From the NCBI GenBank assembly GCA_023512835.1, contig CM042090.1:3069826-3133825 (forward strand): a DNA stretch of 64,000 nt, read 5' to 3'. This document shows, one piece after another, positions 48,521-59,838 of this stretch. This stretch comes from Taxillus chinensis (taxonomy: Eukaryota; Streptophyta; Magnoliopsida; Santalales; Loranthaceae). Numbering within the stretch: the first letter of the stretch is position 1; the number at the start of each line of letters is the position of its first letter. The notes under the pieces were generated by a model. The model did no database searches, was not told the origin of the DNA, and worked only from the letters and a program-made list of their open reading frames with translations. A program made the position numbers and the translations under genes.

Positions 48521-51145
48521 ATAGTAGAGCCTCCCCGGGGATGATTTAAGGATTCTAGCAAATTCCTTAACCAAATTGTTTTACATGTAGTGAAGCAATT
48601 GTAATGTACTCGGTTCACATGAACAGAGTGCAACAATCGATTACTTCTTTGACATCCATGAGAACATTATGGATCCGATATAGAATATATGTCTAGATGT
48701 ACTCTTCCTTTCATCTTGATATCCTCCCCAATCACTATTTGAGTATCCCACCAGTTTGTTGGTTGACCATATTTATAAAATAATCCAAAATCAAGTGTAC
48801 CTTTGATGTACCGCATGATTCTCTTTGCCTTTTTCTAATGTGATTCCCTTGGTGTCTCCATATACCGACTCACAAGACCCACTTTATATAATATATCCTG
48901 GTCTTGTTATTGTCGTATCTCGAACTTCCTACAAGACTCTTGTATAAAGTTGACTCAACAAATTTTCTAGTTCCTTTCTTTAGATAATTTTAATCCTGTC
49001 ACCACAGGTGTGCTTACTGCCTTGTAGTCCTTCATTTTGAACCTTTTAAAAATATCCTACATATATTCCTTTTGGGAAATTAAAATCCACCCCTTTCATG
49101 CTTGACTTCAATTATGAGAAAGTAAGACATTTGTCTATTGTTTGTTATCTCAAACTCTTTGAACATTGACTATTTGAATTCTTCAAACATTTTCTCACTG
49201 CTTCCTAAAAATAATAAATCATCAATATAAAGACAAAGTATCAAACATTCTTGTCGGTCTTCATATCTACGGAATGTTCATATGGACATTTCATAAATCC
49301 ATTTTTCTGCAAATACTCATCAATCTAAGTATTCCAAACTCGAGGTGTTTGTTTGAGACTCATACAAAGCCTTTTTCAACCTAAGCACTTTGTCTTCATT
49401 TCCTACCTCAACAAAGCCCTTGAGCTGCTCCACATATACTTCTTCCTCAAATACTCCATTGAGGAATGCTGATTTAATATCAAGTTGGTAAAGCTTCCAA
49501 CTATGATAAGCTGCAAGAGAAATCACCATCCTTATCGGATCAAGCCATGCCACAGGTGCAAAGACCTCTTCATAATCAATATCAAATTTTTGTTTGTAGC
49601 CTTTAACTACAAGTCTTGCCTTGTATCGTTCAATTCCTCCATTGACATTTCTTTTAATTATGTAAACCCATTTTACCCCTATTACTTTCTTCTCTGGTGG
49701 AAGTGTAGATAATTCGCAAGTATCATTCTTTTCAATAGAATGAATTTCTTCCTCTATTGCCGTTTTCTAACAATCTTCTTGACTTACCTTTTCAAAATTG
49801 AAAGCCTCGTGATCTGCATATAGATAAAATAAATTTGTCTCCTCTCTTTCGGTCTGTTCATAAATCTCATCAAGATTCCTCATCCTGACTAGAGTTACAT
49901 TGAACCATCCAGACCTATCAATAGAACCTAATGTGCTAGATGCTTAAAAAGTTTGAGTTGCTTGAGATGTAGGAGGTGTTATTGTAGTTATGGGTGCAAC
50001 AACTTGTGGTTGCTCTTCTACCTCGGCTAGAGTAACATCATCATGTTTAGTATCTCGTGCAATAAATTTCCAAGCATCTTCTTTTGAAAATATTACATAA
50101 CTGCTATATATCACCTTTTCATGAGTGGATTGTGGAGCATGTATGCTTTCGCCTATTCAATGTATCCAATAAAAATAAGCTTTTCACTTCTATCACTTAG
50201 CTTCCTCCTTCTTGCTTTAGAGACTTGGGTATAAGCGCCACATCTGAATATCCATATAGTGCAGCATTCGATGAACACTGAGGATCAACGTTTGGAAGGA
50301 ACAAGATCTCCAGCTTTCCAAGCACCAACTGGAATGAACACCGCTCCTATCGGTTGACTCCACTTTATGATTTTTGAGATATACTCACCCCTTCAATTAA
50401 ATCTTACAAAAACGAGTTTCTTATTACTTTTAACCTCAACACGTGTTTTGAATTCCTTAAACATTGTTAAGGCCAATGATTTTTCTTTTAGGAAATATAT
50501 CCATGTTTTTGTGTTGAAATCATCAATGAATGTAATAAAATATTTATTTTCTCCATATGTGATCGGGTCAAGAGGCCCACAAATATTTGTATGTACTAGT
50601 GGTGTCTTTGTTCTCCATGTTGCTTCCTTTCAAAATGAAAACCTTGCATGCTTTCCAATCACACATCCTTCAGACACATGATTCGCCAAATCAATGTGTG
50701 GAAGTCCTATTACTATCTTATCGGTCGATAACTGCTTCATGCCATTAAAATTCAAATGGTCAAGTCGATAGTGCCATCTCCATGACTCATCCTTAATGAA
50801 TCCTACTAGACATTTTTCCATCTTTGTCTTCAATGTCAAGGGAAACATGCGGTTCCTTGTTATTTACACATGTGCAATAAGTCTTCCTCTTGCATCTCTC
50901 AAGACAAGAGAGTTGCACCATACATTGGCCACCATTTTTTGGCCTCATCTTTTTAGGCTAGAGACTGTTGCTTCATTCGCACACCATTAATTGCCTTGGG
51001 CTGGAGTCCTCCTTTTTGCTCCCCCACAAGTCCACAACAGGGTTGGAGTCTTGTCAGCTTCCCCTCAATCACGTTAGCCACACATGGCTACTGCTTCTTC
51101 CTTGGGTTGGGTGACTTCATTTGGGTTACTCTAGCTCTGATAAAA
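48515..51145 (-). pseudogene. Ty1/copia element B (unit 1), decayed
   Basis: On the minus strand: a degenerate primer site at 51134-51145 (TTTTATCAGAGC); GAG-preintegrase at 50630-50848 (SWRWHYRLDHLNFNGMKQL); remnants of integrase to about 50000; reverse transcriptase at 49060-49740 (DIDYEEVFAPVAWLDPIRMV, LYQLDIKSAFLNG, EEEVYVEQLKGF); and RNase H at about 48530-48620 (TCKTIWLRNLLESLNHP). Gag is almost entirely missing. Unit 1 has extra one- and two-base losses compared with unit 2. Confidence 0.85.
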
Positions 51146-52154
51146 CTATTGGACTGTATCAAGGTCTAGGCCTGCTCATGCTTGCACATGCAAGTCCACA
51201 TGTAACAATCTGCATGCTTCTGGGCTCGCCACATTAGCTTGTATGGCTTTAAAACACATTGTTACATTTCAGGATGTGCACCACATTATAAGTCTTATTT
51301 TTTCTTTCTTTCTTCCGATGTAGTACAAACTTCCCACATAGAGATCATGGAATAGGACAGAGGGAAGAGGTTACAATGGCAGTAAAAGGGCAAATCCATA
51401 TCTTGGCAATAGTGAGGAGTTGGAAAATTGAAGATGAGGAGGCGACATCGAACAAAAAAACCAGAGGGAAAAAGATTTTAAAAAAACCTCTAATGGAACT
51501 TTTGTAAATTTGGGTATGAGAAAAATTAATTTTTTTCCTATTTAGGGATGTAATATTGCCACTAAAATAGTTGATTATCTTTATATTTGTATATCGGGAA
51601 AAAAAAACTAAAATTTGATTCATTTCATTTTATTTCATTTCTTGCATATCAAACATGACTTAACTATAAATATTATTCAAATGGTTTGGAATCTAGGCAG
51701 GTGCTAATATTTCTTTGTGTTTATCTTCATCTTTCCATTATGATGGTTGTCATATTTATCCTTCAAAATTTTAAGAAATTCGTTTTAAGGATGCATAAAC
51801 TTTGTACCCAGGATTTTTGTCACATTTATGTTTTTACCCGACTATTCAGAAAACAGAGGTTGGATATAAGAACTAAAAGTCCAATTCAACAACCTATTAC
51901 CCATGTTAATTAACAAGACAATATAATACATGTATATATTCTTCTTACACATCTACTAGGATTTCCACAGTTCCTGTTCTCGTCTCTTCTTTCCCTAAAA
52001 AAACACAAAGAAAGAAAGAAAAAGAAAAAAGAGAGAAATAACAGAAGATAACAGAAGGCCAACAGGCAACAGGAAAACATACCCAATGAAAATAAACTAA
52101 AAAGGGATTAGATGGCCAAATTTAGGTAATCTAATTATCACTCAAATCTTCATT
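51146..52154. other. SMXL3 3' flank, with the copia B LTR remnant at its left
   Basis: 51146 to about 51290 may be the 5' LTR of copia B. 51345-52154 has no gene; a short frame at 51345-51623 shows no family resemblance. The SMXL3 3' UTR must lie just left of 52155. The same sequence recurs in unit 2 (62473-63486). Confidence 0.5.
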
Positions 52155-54933
52155 TCACAGTTCTTCATTTTGGAAAACAAACTGTCCATCCACGGATTCT
52201 AGAATCTCCATATCAGCAACACCACCTGCATTTTCATCCCCATCCTCTGGTTCAACGGCAACAGCATTCAAATCCAATGAGGCATCAGCATCCTCTTTCT
52301 CTTTCTCTTTGTCTTTCTCCTCCTCACTATATTTCTGTATCTTAGTAGGGAATGGGGAACCGGCCCTCGACACTGAACTCAAACTCTCACAGCTAAAAAT
52401 GATGATCGCATCCTCAAGAGCAACAGACTTTCCATCAGGCGTCTGAATCTTCCCACTCTCCATGGCCCTTACGATGCCAGTCTGGGACCTTGGGTCTGCC
52501 TGCTCAATATCCTCCACATATAACACGCGGTGTGGGTTGTCAACAACCGCCTCAGAAAACTTCTGGAGATAGCTCCTGCCCAACTCATCTCTCACCCTCT
52601 TGTTCCCCAAAGTTACTTCAGTGGAATCAGCCAGTGTGGTTGAAGAAAAGCTGCTGAGACTAATTGAGACATAGTTACTGTAAGAGCCAAAAATGACTTT
52701 GGCAAGTTCCCTGGCAATCCTTTCTTTGCCTTCAGTCTCAAGGCCTAAGAAAAGCAGCCAAGTCTCCTGTTTCCCTTCCCTGGGCTTTAAGTGGGCTTTC
52801 CTTCTGACCAGTCCCCCAGACCGGCAGTCAAGGATGGTGCTGACAACCTCAGGGATTATGTCCTTATGCCATTGGACCCTTTTCTCCAATGCGTCGCACA
52901 AAATCTTGAGGTTGTCAGGAGTATTTTCCATTAGCCCGTCCAGGCAATGGTACTGATTTTGATCTTCTTCCAGTAGTGCCTCACTAGAAGAAGCTGAGTT
53001 GGGGCTAGAGTTTGGGTTGGACAATAGGTCTGGCGGTTTCTGTGGTCCATTAGTTACTTCTGCTGGCCAGAACTGATGCTCTTTCGGCGAACGGAAACTG
53101 GTCTCGAAGATTACTGGCCAGCCGAGGATGGTCCGGCGCGAGTTTGGGAGGGAAGAGGTTGATATCGAAGAAGGGGAGGATGAGGAAGAAAACAACGTGA
53201 GTGCAGTCTTCACAGGAGAGTTGGGGATGTTGACAGAGCTGCAAATTGTGTTCCACTTTTTGCGTGAGTCACTCACTTCGGCTACAACTTCCTAGTGCAA
53301 AGAAAACGAAAAATGTTTAATTCAATTATATAAAGTTCAAATCTCAACTTGAAGACTTGCTTTAGAGAATATTGGATTTAGAGAGAGTTAGATTGTATGT
53401 AGACACACACACACACACCTGATTGGCAGCAGTAAGGCTTCTGCTCTCTTCCCTGCATTGCTGGAGCCATAAAGGCAGGCTTGTGCTTGTGCATGTTGTG
53501 CTTAACTTGCTTTTGGCTTCTGTTTCAAAATTAAGCACGCTATCTCCACGGCTAGCCATTGTTTGACCCCCACTTTCTAGCACAATCTTGCTTCCTGTTT
53601 GTGATTTGAAATTGCTGAATAAACATTGGTAACAAGACAATGTTATTTCTATAATTAAGGTGAAACCAAAGATTGCAAAAAATAAATAAATAAATAAATA
53701 AATAAATAAAGAAGGTTAATTCAACATCGCAAGTTATTGTTACCTGTCAAGGTTTAGGCTGAGGTCCAAGCTTCCAGCAGGAATGGCAAGAGGATGAAGT
53801 TCCCAGATGCTCTCCAACGGAGGCCGGCCAGTGCCCCTACCCGTGGCCATGCCCATCTTGCACCTCATGTAAGTCTTGAAGCCTGCGATGCCCATGATCC
53901 AAATCTTTGCGCCGCCAGGCCCACATGCCAGCCTCCTGAGCTCCATAACAGTGTGCTCCACAGGGCAGTAGTGGCTGCTTTTCCTTTCCTCATGAGCACC
54001 ACCGTAATTTGATGACCAAAACTCAGAAACCCACTTGAGATCTCCCAAATACAAAACAACGCCTCTCCCCAAACAGCTCCTCACGAGAAATTTGAGTTCC
54101 ACGAGCTTCTGCTCGACTGCATCCTCAGAGAGATTATGGAGGGAACATAGAGGAAGGCTTATGAACTGCACAAGCCTCAGGTCTGTTGGGACCTCCCCCT
54201 TCTCAAATTTATCCATCACCCTTTTTATAAGACCCTCAGCGCTGGCCAGAGACTCCCCCACGATGACTGTGTTTTTCCTTTTCCTGGACATCATTGTGTC
54301 CAAAACACTCCTCACATCATCACTGCTACAGACTTGATCAGACCCCTTTCCAAGAGGTGGGCACACATTCTTTGTACCGACCTCCAAGGACACGGCTTGC
54401 TCTACGTTGACCTTCACTAGGCTGCTGTTGAATCCAGCCTCCCTCATCACCCTACTGACACTTGGGTCATCCAAAATTGAGACAACCAGAAGCTGTAGCT
54501 CTATCCTGAGGGCCAGGATGGGCTGCTGCTGACTCTCAGCGGAGCCCCGGCGCTGCTGGGCCTGAGCGCGCTTGAAGGCTGCCACCAGCGCATTGGAGTA
54601 TGTAGGGTGGTGTTGCTGTTGGTGGTGGAGGTTGGAGAAGTGGGGGCCTCCGAAAAGTGGGCCTGACGAGGTGGATGATGTTGGGAGACGGTTGAGAGCT
54701 ACATTGAAGCAGAGCTCAAGGGCCTTGCATTGGAGGGGATGGGAGTGGGACAGCCTCCGACAGGCAGCCTGAAGGAGGCTGCCAGAAGGAGCGTTCAGCA
54801 TGGCGCTTGCCACGTGGAGTGGTGTGACCTGCGAGTGACCCCTCCGCCTGGCAAGGCTGACAGCTTGCTTGACAATGCTTGCAGCCTCAGCTGTGAGGGC
54901 ATGTTGGTTTGTGCAGACTCCAGCTGCCCTCAT
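52155..54933 (-). CDS. SMXL3: SMAX1-LIKE 3 (SMXL3-type Clp-ATPase-like regulator)
   Basis: Three exons on the minus strand: 54933-53744, 53614-53419 and 53291-52155, with GT-AG borders and matching phase, give 840 residues from MRAAGVCTNQHALTAEAAS to FVFQNEEL. A double Clp-N domain covers about residues 8-170 (SLARRRGHSQVTPLHVASAM, HPLQCKALELCFNVALNRLP). SILDDPSVSRVMREAGF is the family signature. The C-terminal half has a P-loop without the usual GKT (LGLETEGKERIARE, about 644-657), a Walker-B-like LYVEDIEQAD (about 719-728) and an EAR-type SLDLN (about 800-804). SMXL proteins act in the nucleus, and the SMXL3/4/5 group promotes phloem formation. I see no RGKT degron of SMXL6-8/D53, so hormone-triggered turnover is not expected (inference). 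An in-frame ATG 35 codons upstream (55038) could extend the protein; the family start is preferred. Confidence 0.93.
53401..53418. repeat. (AC)n / (GT)n run at the SMXL3 intron 2 donor
   Basis: On the gene strand exon 2 ends AATCAG and the intron starts directly with a GTGTGT run. The splice donor is therefore the first unit of a microsatellite. Confidence 0.85.
53677..53710. repeat. (AAAT)n microsatellite in SMXL3 intron 1
   Basis: About eight tandem AAAT units on the plus strand, lying between exons 1 and 2. Confidence 0.95.
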
Positions 54934-56319
54934 AGCTTGAATGAGTCTTATTTCCAAAATCTTTAATGTGGAAGAAGAAACATATAACACAGCACCCGGT
55001 AGAGAGTTATGTGCATTGCATGTGTTGGTGAAGTACAACGCAAGAGGGTGTAAGATATAAGATGTTATGGGGTTATAAAAAAAGTGGGATTTTGTGCTTT
55101 TCTTCTAAGGTGGGGAAATTGATTATTAAAATTTGTGCACTAAAGTGGAGTGCTAGTGAGGCAATCTCTCTCTCTCTCTCTCTCTCTTTGGGGAAATGGA
55201 ATAAAGAGTGGATGGTTAAAAGCCTGTGTTTTTATTTCGTTGGAATTCTCATGGTAAGAAAGGGGAAAAGAAAATATGTATTGTTAGTGGTGAGCTTTAA
55301 GAATGATGACTGGAATAATGTACTTTTACTGACTTTATATCATTGATTGATCAGTCATGTGAATCACAACATCAAAGTTGGATGATTTAGTTCAAAACAG
55401 GATGCAAAAGAATGATAGGAGAAAAAGAGACCTGTCAAAGAAAGAACAAAAGAGAAAATTAAAGAGAAAAGCAGGAAACGATAGCTAGCTAGAAAGAGAG
55501 GGACCTGAAAAGAGTAATGGACTATCTGTCTGTTTGAAGGAATCCAGATTTCTACAGTATGTGACGGACTCCTGACACCGCCTGAAACTTTGAGCCTTGA
55601 GGCAGTTTTAGTGGATGGTCTTTAATTGCTTTTTATTTTTTTGATCAACAAGATTGCTGGATGTTTACCTGTACTCTGATCTTTCAGAGTCATTTTTATA
55701 TTTAACCATTACCATTTTCCAGTTTCGATTAATCTTTGGAATTTTTTATTCAAATACTCTATTTTAACCTTTTATTTTATGAAATGAATTTATGAGTTCA
55801 TTCCAATTTATTTATTTATGAAAAGTCCGGTTAAAAATAGCACTCATGTTTCAAATGAATCTTTGATATAAAGTTTTATGTATGTTAAAGATAGAAAGTC
55901 AGAGGAGTAGATTAAAAATATAAAGTCCATAGACGTATAGATTTAGTATTACAGTATTTATCGTATAATAGTCAAATATTTTAATAAATTTACCTACGTA
56001 GACTAATATTGACCTCAAATTTGATTTGATATATATATTTTTAATAAAAATTATAAAATACCAAACTTCAAGGTACCGGCTAGCCAAATTTAGCTAGCAG
56101 CTAGTTAAAATTGGTTAATCAATGTCTCAAAGTCAAGTCAAATTTGTAGATAATATTATTCCATGTAAGTAAATTTATTGAAATATTTAGCTATTTCACT
56201 GTGAGTGCTCTTAAATATGCTAATATTTGTAGTTATTATTTTTCTGTATAGAGATAGCTAGAATTTCACATGTGTTATATATGTATGTGATAACTAGCGA
56301 GTGGTAGTGGGGTGGGCTG
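54934..56319 (-). promoter_or_regulatory. SMXL3 upstream region
   Basis: Non-coding DNA upstream of the start codon. A (GA)n tract on the gene strand (55165-55187), about 230 bases upstream, resembles the GAGA elements bound by plant BPC factors. No convincing TATA box is seen; TTATATCTTAC near 55050 is a weak candidate. The part beyond about 55600 is AT-rich and featureless. Confidence 0.5.
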
Positions 56320-56507
56320 CGTGGGCAGTAGGCTAGGTGTGGATGTTGGGCCAAGCCCGTATAAGGTTATGGCCCGCAGACTGGCCCGTCTTCATACGGA
56401 TCAAACCCGTTTAAATCGTGGCCTGCACACTCAAAAATAAATTTTATGGAAGACAAAATCATCATCCTAAAATCTGCAGGCCTTTGGCCCATTTAACACC
56501 CCTAAGG
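56320..56507. repeat. hAT-type MITE-like repeat
   Basis: GGGCTGCGTGGGC and GGCCCGCAGACTGGCCCG words, ending GGCCCATTTAACACCCCTAA. This is the inverted counterpart of the AGGGGTGTTAAA start at 25072. Non-coding; left border approximate. Confidence 0.5.
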
Positions 56508-56589
56508 AGGAAGAAAGAATTTAGGATGATTTCGCCTTTCATAAAATTTTATTGTACCTAACTGATATCTACCCAACAACAAAAAATTC

Positions 56590-57200
56590 CTTGTAACCTT
56601 TCTAGTTTTAATGGGGAAGAATGACCCACCTTTGTTGAAGTTGAGTTAGATTTGCTTCAAAAAAATTGATGGAAAAATTATAAGCTACCGAAAACTGAAA
56701 AGCTTAGGATTACTCTATTCCCATGATTCTTAAGAATAAAATGGTACCCGATATTTTATCCATTGTGCACACCTTTAATGCCAATAAAAAAATATGGAAT
56801 CATCTCCGATTCATATATTCTGAAAAAACCAACATGTCACACACATGCAATTTCTTAGGCACATGCAAAGTGTGAAGAGGTTGATACAACTCTTATTGAA
56901 TATTTCACCAATTTCAAGAAATTATTTGATGAGATGAGGGATTTACTTCCCTTTAGTTTGAATTCAGCCATAGTATAGCAACACTTGAATACACTCACAT
57001 TTATTGGGGGTATGTCATCCGGATACTCCTCAATACGACTGATTCTTCTTGGACCAACGATTATAGCATCATTATCTTCTATATATCATATTCTACAAGA
57101 TATGTTTCCATCATTTAGGATTGATTCATTGCCTATTATATTGAAACCTTGGAATCCATGGCAAACTTAAGTCTGTCATTTGTAAGAAGAGGTAAAAGGA
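56590..57200 (+). pseudogene. Ty1/copia gag remnant, plus strand
   Basis: With frame changes it reads HLRFIYSEKTNMSHTCNFL, VDTTLIEYFTNFKKLFDEMR and then LNTLTFIGGMSSGYSSIRL (in 56985-57170), the order seen in copia gag (UBN2-like) proteins. No pol follows, so it is an isolated fragment. Confidence 0.7.
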
Positions 57201-57239
57201 TCTAAGGGAGCTTCTAGTTCTAGTAACAATAAGAATGTG

Positions 57240-57960
57240 TGAAAAGGGCGTTTGTCGTATACGCACTCCAAATAAAATTTAAACTAAGTATAGCTAGTGG
57301 CTTAACCTAGATCGTTATCTACCGGAGGACTTATAAAATTCACTTAAATCTATTTAATTACCTGTTTAATAAAAACTAATGAAAAAGAATAAATATCAAA
57401 TTGGGGGGATTTTTGATTGAATGAAAACTAATGAAAACTAATTAAAGAAAAAAAATTTAACTAAGAAAATCAATTAATCAAAGATGTAACCGGTTTAACT
57501 TCACACTTGAATGTTATTTATCACTATCCCAAAAGATAATTTAGGTAAATTATGGCCACATAATTTAAATGCATCAAGACACCATGAATACAATCAAATT
57601 ATGAATTTATTCCAACCAGAATAATTATGAATCAATTCTCGAAAGACTGCCCGTTCCCTACGAAACAAATTTTCCCACTCAGATAGAATAATAACGCACA
57701 ATGAATTGCTAAATCAACACTCAACCGAAATATTAAATTAACAAATCAAAGAGTTGGAGAATTAAATCATAGCACATATACCGAATTAAATATTAAAACA
57801 TGAATTCAAAACAAGCATCCAAAGTGCTGCACTAAACCGATTACAAAATACTTACCCCTCTATGGGTTGGAAAATCACAAATCTGTTTGGAAAATTAAAA
57901 TAACAGAATTAAAACAGAATTAAAATAAATAAAGTCGCAAACAATTAAACACTCGATCTT
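57240..57960. other. Retroelement LTR-like DNA up to the duplication junction
   Basis: Contains CTAGTGGCTTAACCTAG and GATCGTTATCTACCGGAGGA phrases and a TTGGGGGGA purine tract, similar in style to the gypsy LTR at 43200-43300. Non-coding. The tandem-duplication junction is at 57960/57961. Confidence 0.4.
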
Positions 57961-58721
57961 ATACATAAACGCTCACTAAATCAACAAATTTAGATAATCA
58001 AATACATAAAATATATTGTGAGTTTCCTTTGGGCAAACATAACAATATATATACATCATCATCATAATTAGAATGCCATTTAAACTTTACAAAGAAATTA
58101 ATAAATTATATCAAATGTACATATTATCTTTGGATATCTATAATACACTTGATAAAAAAATATTAAATTCCTACTTTATGACTATTAGTTATAGAATATC
58201 AATTTACCTTTGGCTAAATCATTAATTTCTATCAACTAACAAATCTAACTTAGAAAATAACATTCGGAAATTTTTTCAAAAAATAGATGATCATACATAA
58301 AATTAGTTCAGCCACTTTGGTGACTAACAAACTAATTTTAATCTTATTATCATATAATAAAATAATTATAATCTTAAAAACAAGTAAAATGTCATAATAC
58401 CCAAGGATGAATTTGATGGAAAAGTTTTATTTAAAGTTAAATATATAATTAAACATAACGTTACAATTTTATATTAACAACCCTTTTCCATAAAACAGAG
58501 AGCTATTCACCACATAAAACATAAATCCATTCTATTATAATGAGATGAAGCTAAATAATCTCATCAATTCGGTAAAGGAAAATATAAGGCCAATATTTGA
58601 ATGCATTTAGCAATGCAAAGTGGGATAGAATATGATGCGGCAAAACAGACATCATCATTAATCGTTCATCTTAACATATAATCAATTATAATTTATGAAC
58701 AAATTATTTATTCAAAACACA

Positions 58722-58733
58722 GCTCTGATACCA
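58722..58733 (-). other. tRNA-iMet primer-binding site of copia A (unit 2)
   Basis: Exact minus-strand TGGTATCAGAGC, two bases inside the LTR end. In unit 1 the corresponding site (47405-47415) has lost bases. Confidence 0.85.
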
Positions 58734-58735
58734 CA

Positions 58736-59144
58736 TGTAAAATTAATGACTTAATAGAATATAATCAAATGCATAAACACTTTATCACATAAATAAAACT
58801 TTAATATACTTACTTGATGCAAAATTAGCCATTCTTGTAGGAAAGATGAAATTCAAATGATCTTTGATGGTAAATTTGTTTCTCTCCCTTAACCCTAATA
58901 TTGTAGCAGAGAACTTTGATGGAAAAGGAGTTTACTTGAGTCGGCTAATCCTAATAGGTAGAGAGAGGACCGATTTATATATGTAACGTTAAAATCTAGT
59001 ACGTCCATCAAATACCAGAATCAATGGCTAAGATTTATTCTACTATTAAATAACAGTCCTTAATCAAATAAGAAACTTAATTAAAATTAGTCAAACTAAT
59101 TTTAATGTTAAAATATGGCCTAATATTCGGACCATATTCTAATA
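58736..59144 (-). repeat. LTR of copia A (unit 2 copy)
   Basis: Counterpart of 47418-47826. Here it is followed only by the leader, because the duplication cuts the element at 57961, so it stands as an orphan LTR with a primer site. Confidence 0.65.
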
Positions 59145-59422
59145 ACTCTATCCTACCCACTTGTGGGTCTGTACAGTTTGGTAATGTCTTAGTGAATTTG
59201 GGATTTAATAGTTGACAAAATTATTTAACAAGATTTGATAAAGTAATAAGATGCTTGATAAATAGGAGAATAGTAACTTGGTACATTTATATAAAAATAA
59301 AGATGACATATAAGATTATTCAAATTATAAAGGAATAAAATTGATAATTCATATTATAAAATTATGAGAAATGGTTATTAAGCATTGTTTAAGAGAGCAT
59401 ACTAAAATTTCAAAACACCAAT

Positions 59423-59838
59423 TTTGTTCCATGCTTGAAATATCTACTATGGAAGCAATCCATATATTACTTGAGAGGTTCGGAGTGGCAAAAAAAGGAT
59501 TTACACATTTTCTTCATAGATTTAGGGAAAGTCTGTGACAAAGTACCTAGAGATATACTTTGGTGGGCTTTGAAAAAGAAGGCAATTTCTATAAAAATAT
59601 ATGTATTTAATAAAGGAAATACATGTTGGAGTTTTAACCAATGTTAGAAATTGTGGTAGCTTAATAGATGAGTTTCCAATTATAAGACGAATGCATCAAG
59701 GATTATAGTTCTTTCCTCTTTGCAAGGGTAAGGAATAATATAACAAAAAGTATTCATAAGGATATACCGTGGTGTATATTATTCGCTAATTATATTGTTT
59801 TGATCGATTTAATTGCAGATTTGTTGTCGACATGAATT
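59423..59838 (+). pseudogene. LINE reverse transcriptase fragment (unit 2)
   Basis: The predicted peptide is identical to the unit 1 copy over 70 residues (FFIDLGKVCDKVPRD block), with the same stops downstream. Confidence 0.8.

Larger units (their letters stand above)
46644..57960. repeat. Tandem segmental duplication, unit 1 (about 11.3 kb)
   Basis: Starts at ATACATAAACGCTCAC (46644) and ends where the same sequence begins again (57961). It holds the copia A leader and LTR, a LINE fragment, copia B, SMXL3 and its upstream region. The visible part of unit 2 matches 46644 to about 52668 with only scattered substitutions and 1-6-base indels; the offset drifts from 11317 to 11332. Confidence 0.93.

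Noticed and set aside
54572..54966. Plus-strand frames over SMXL3 exon 1
   Set aside because: Shadows of the well-supported minus-strand SMXL3 coding sequence.
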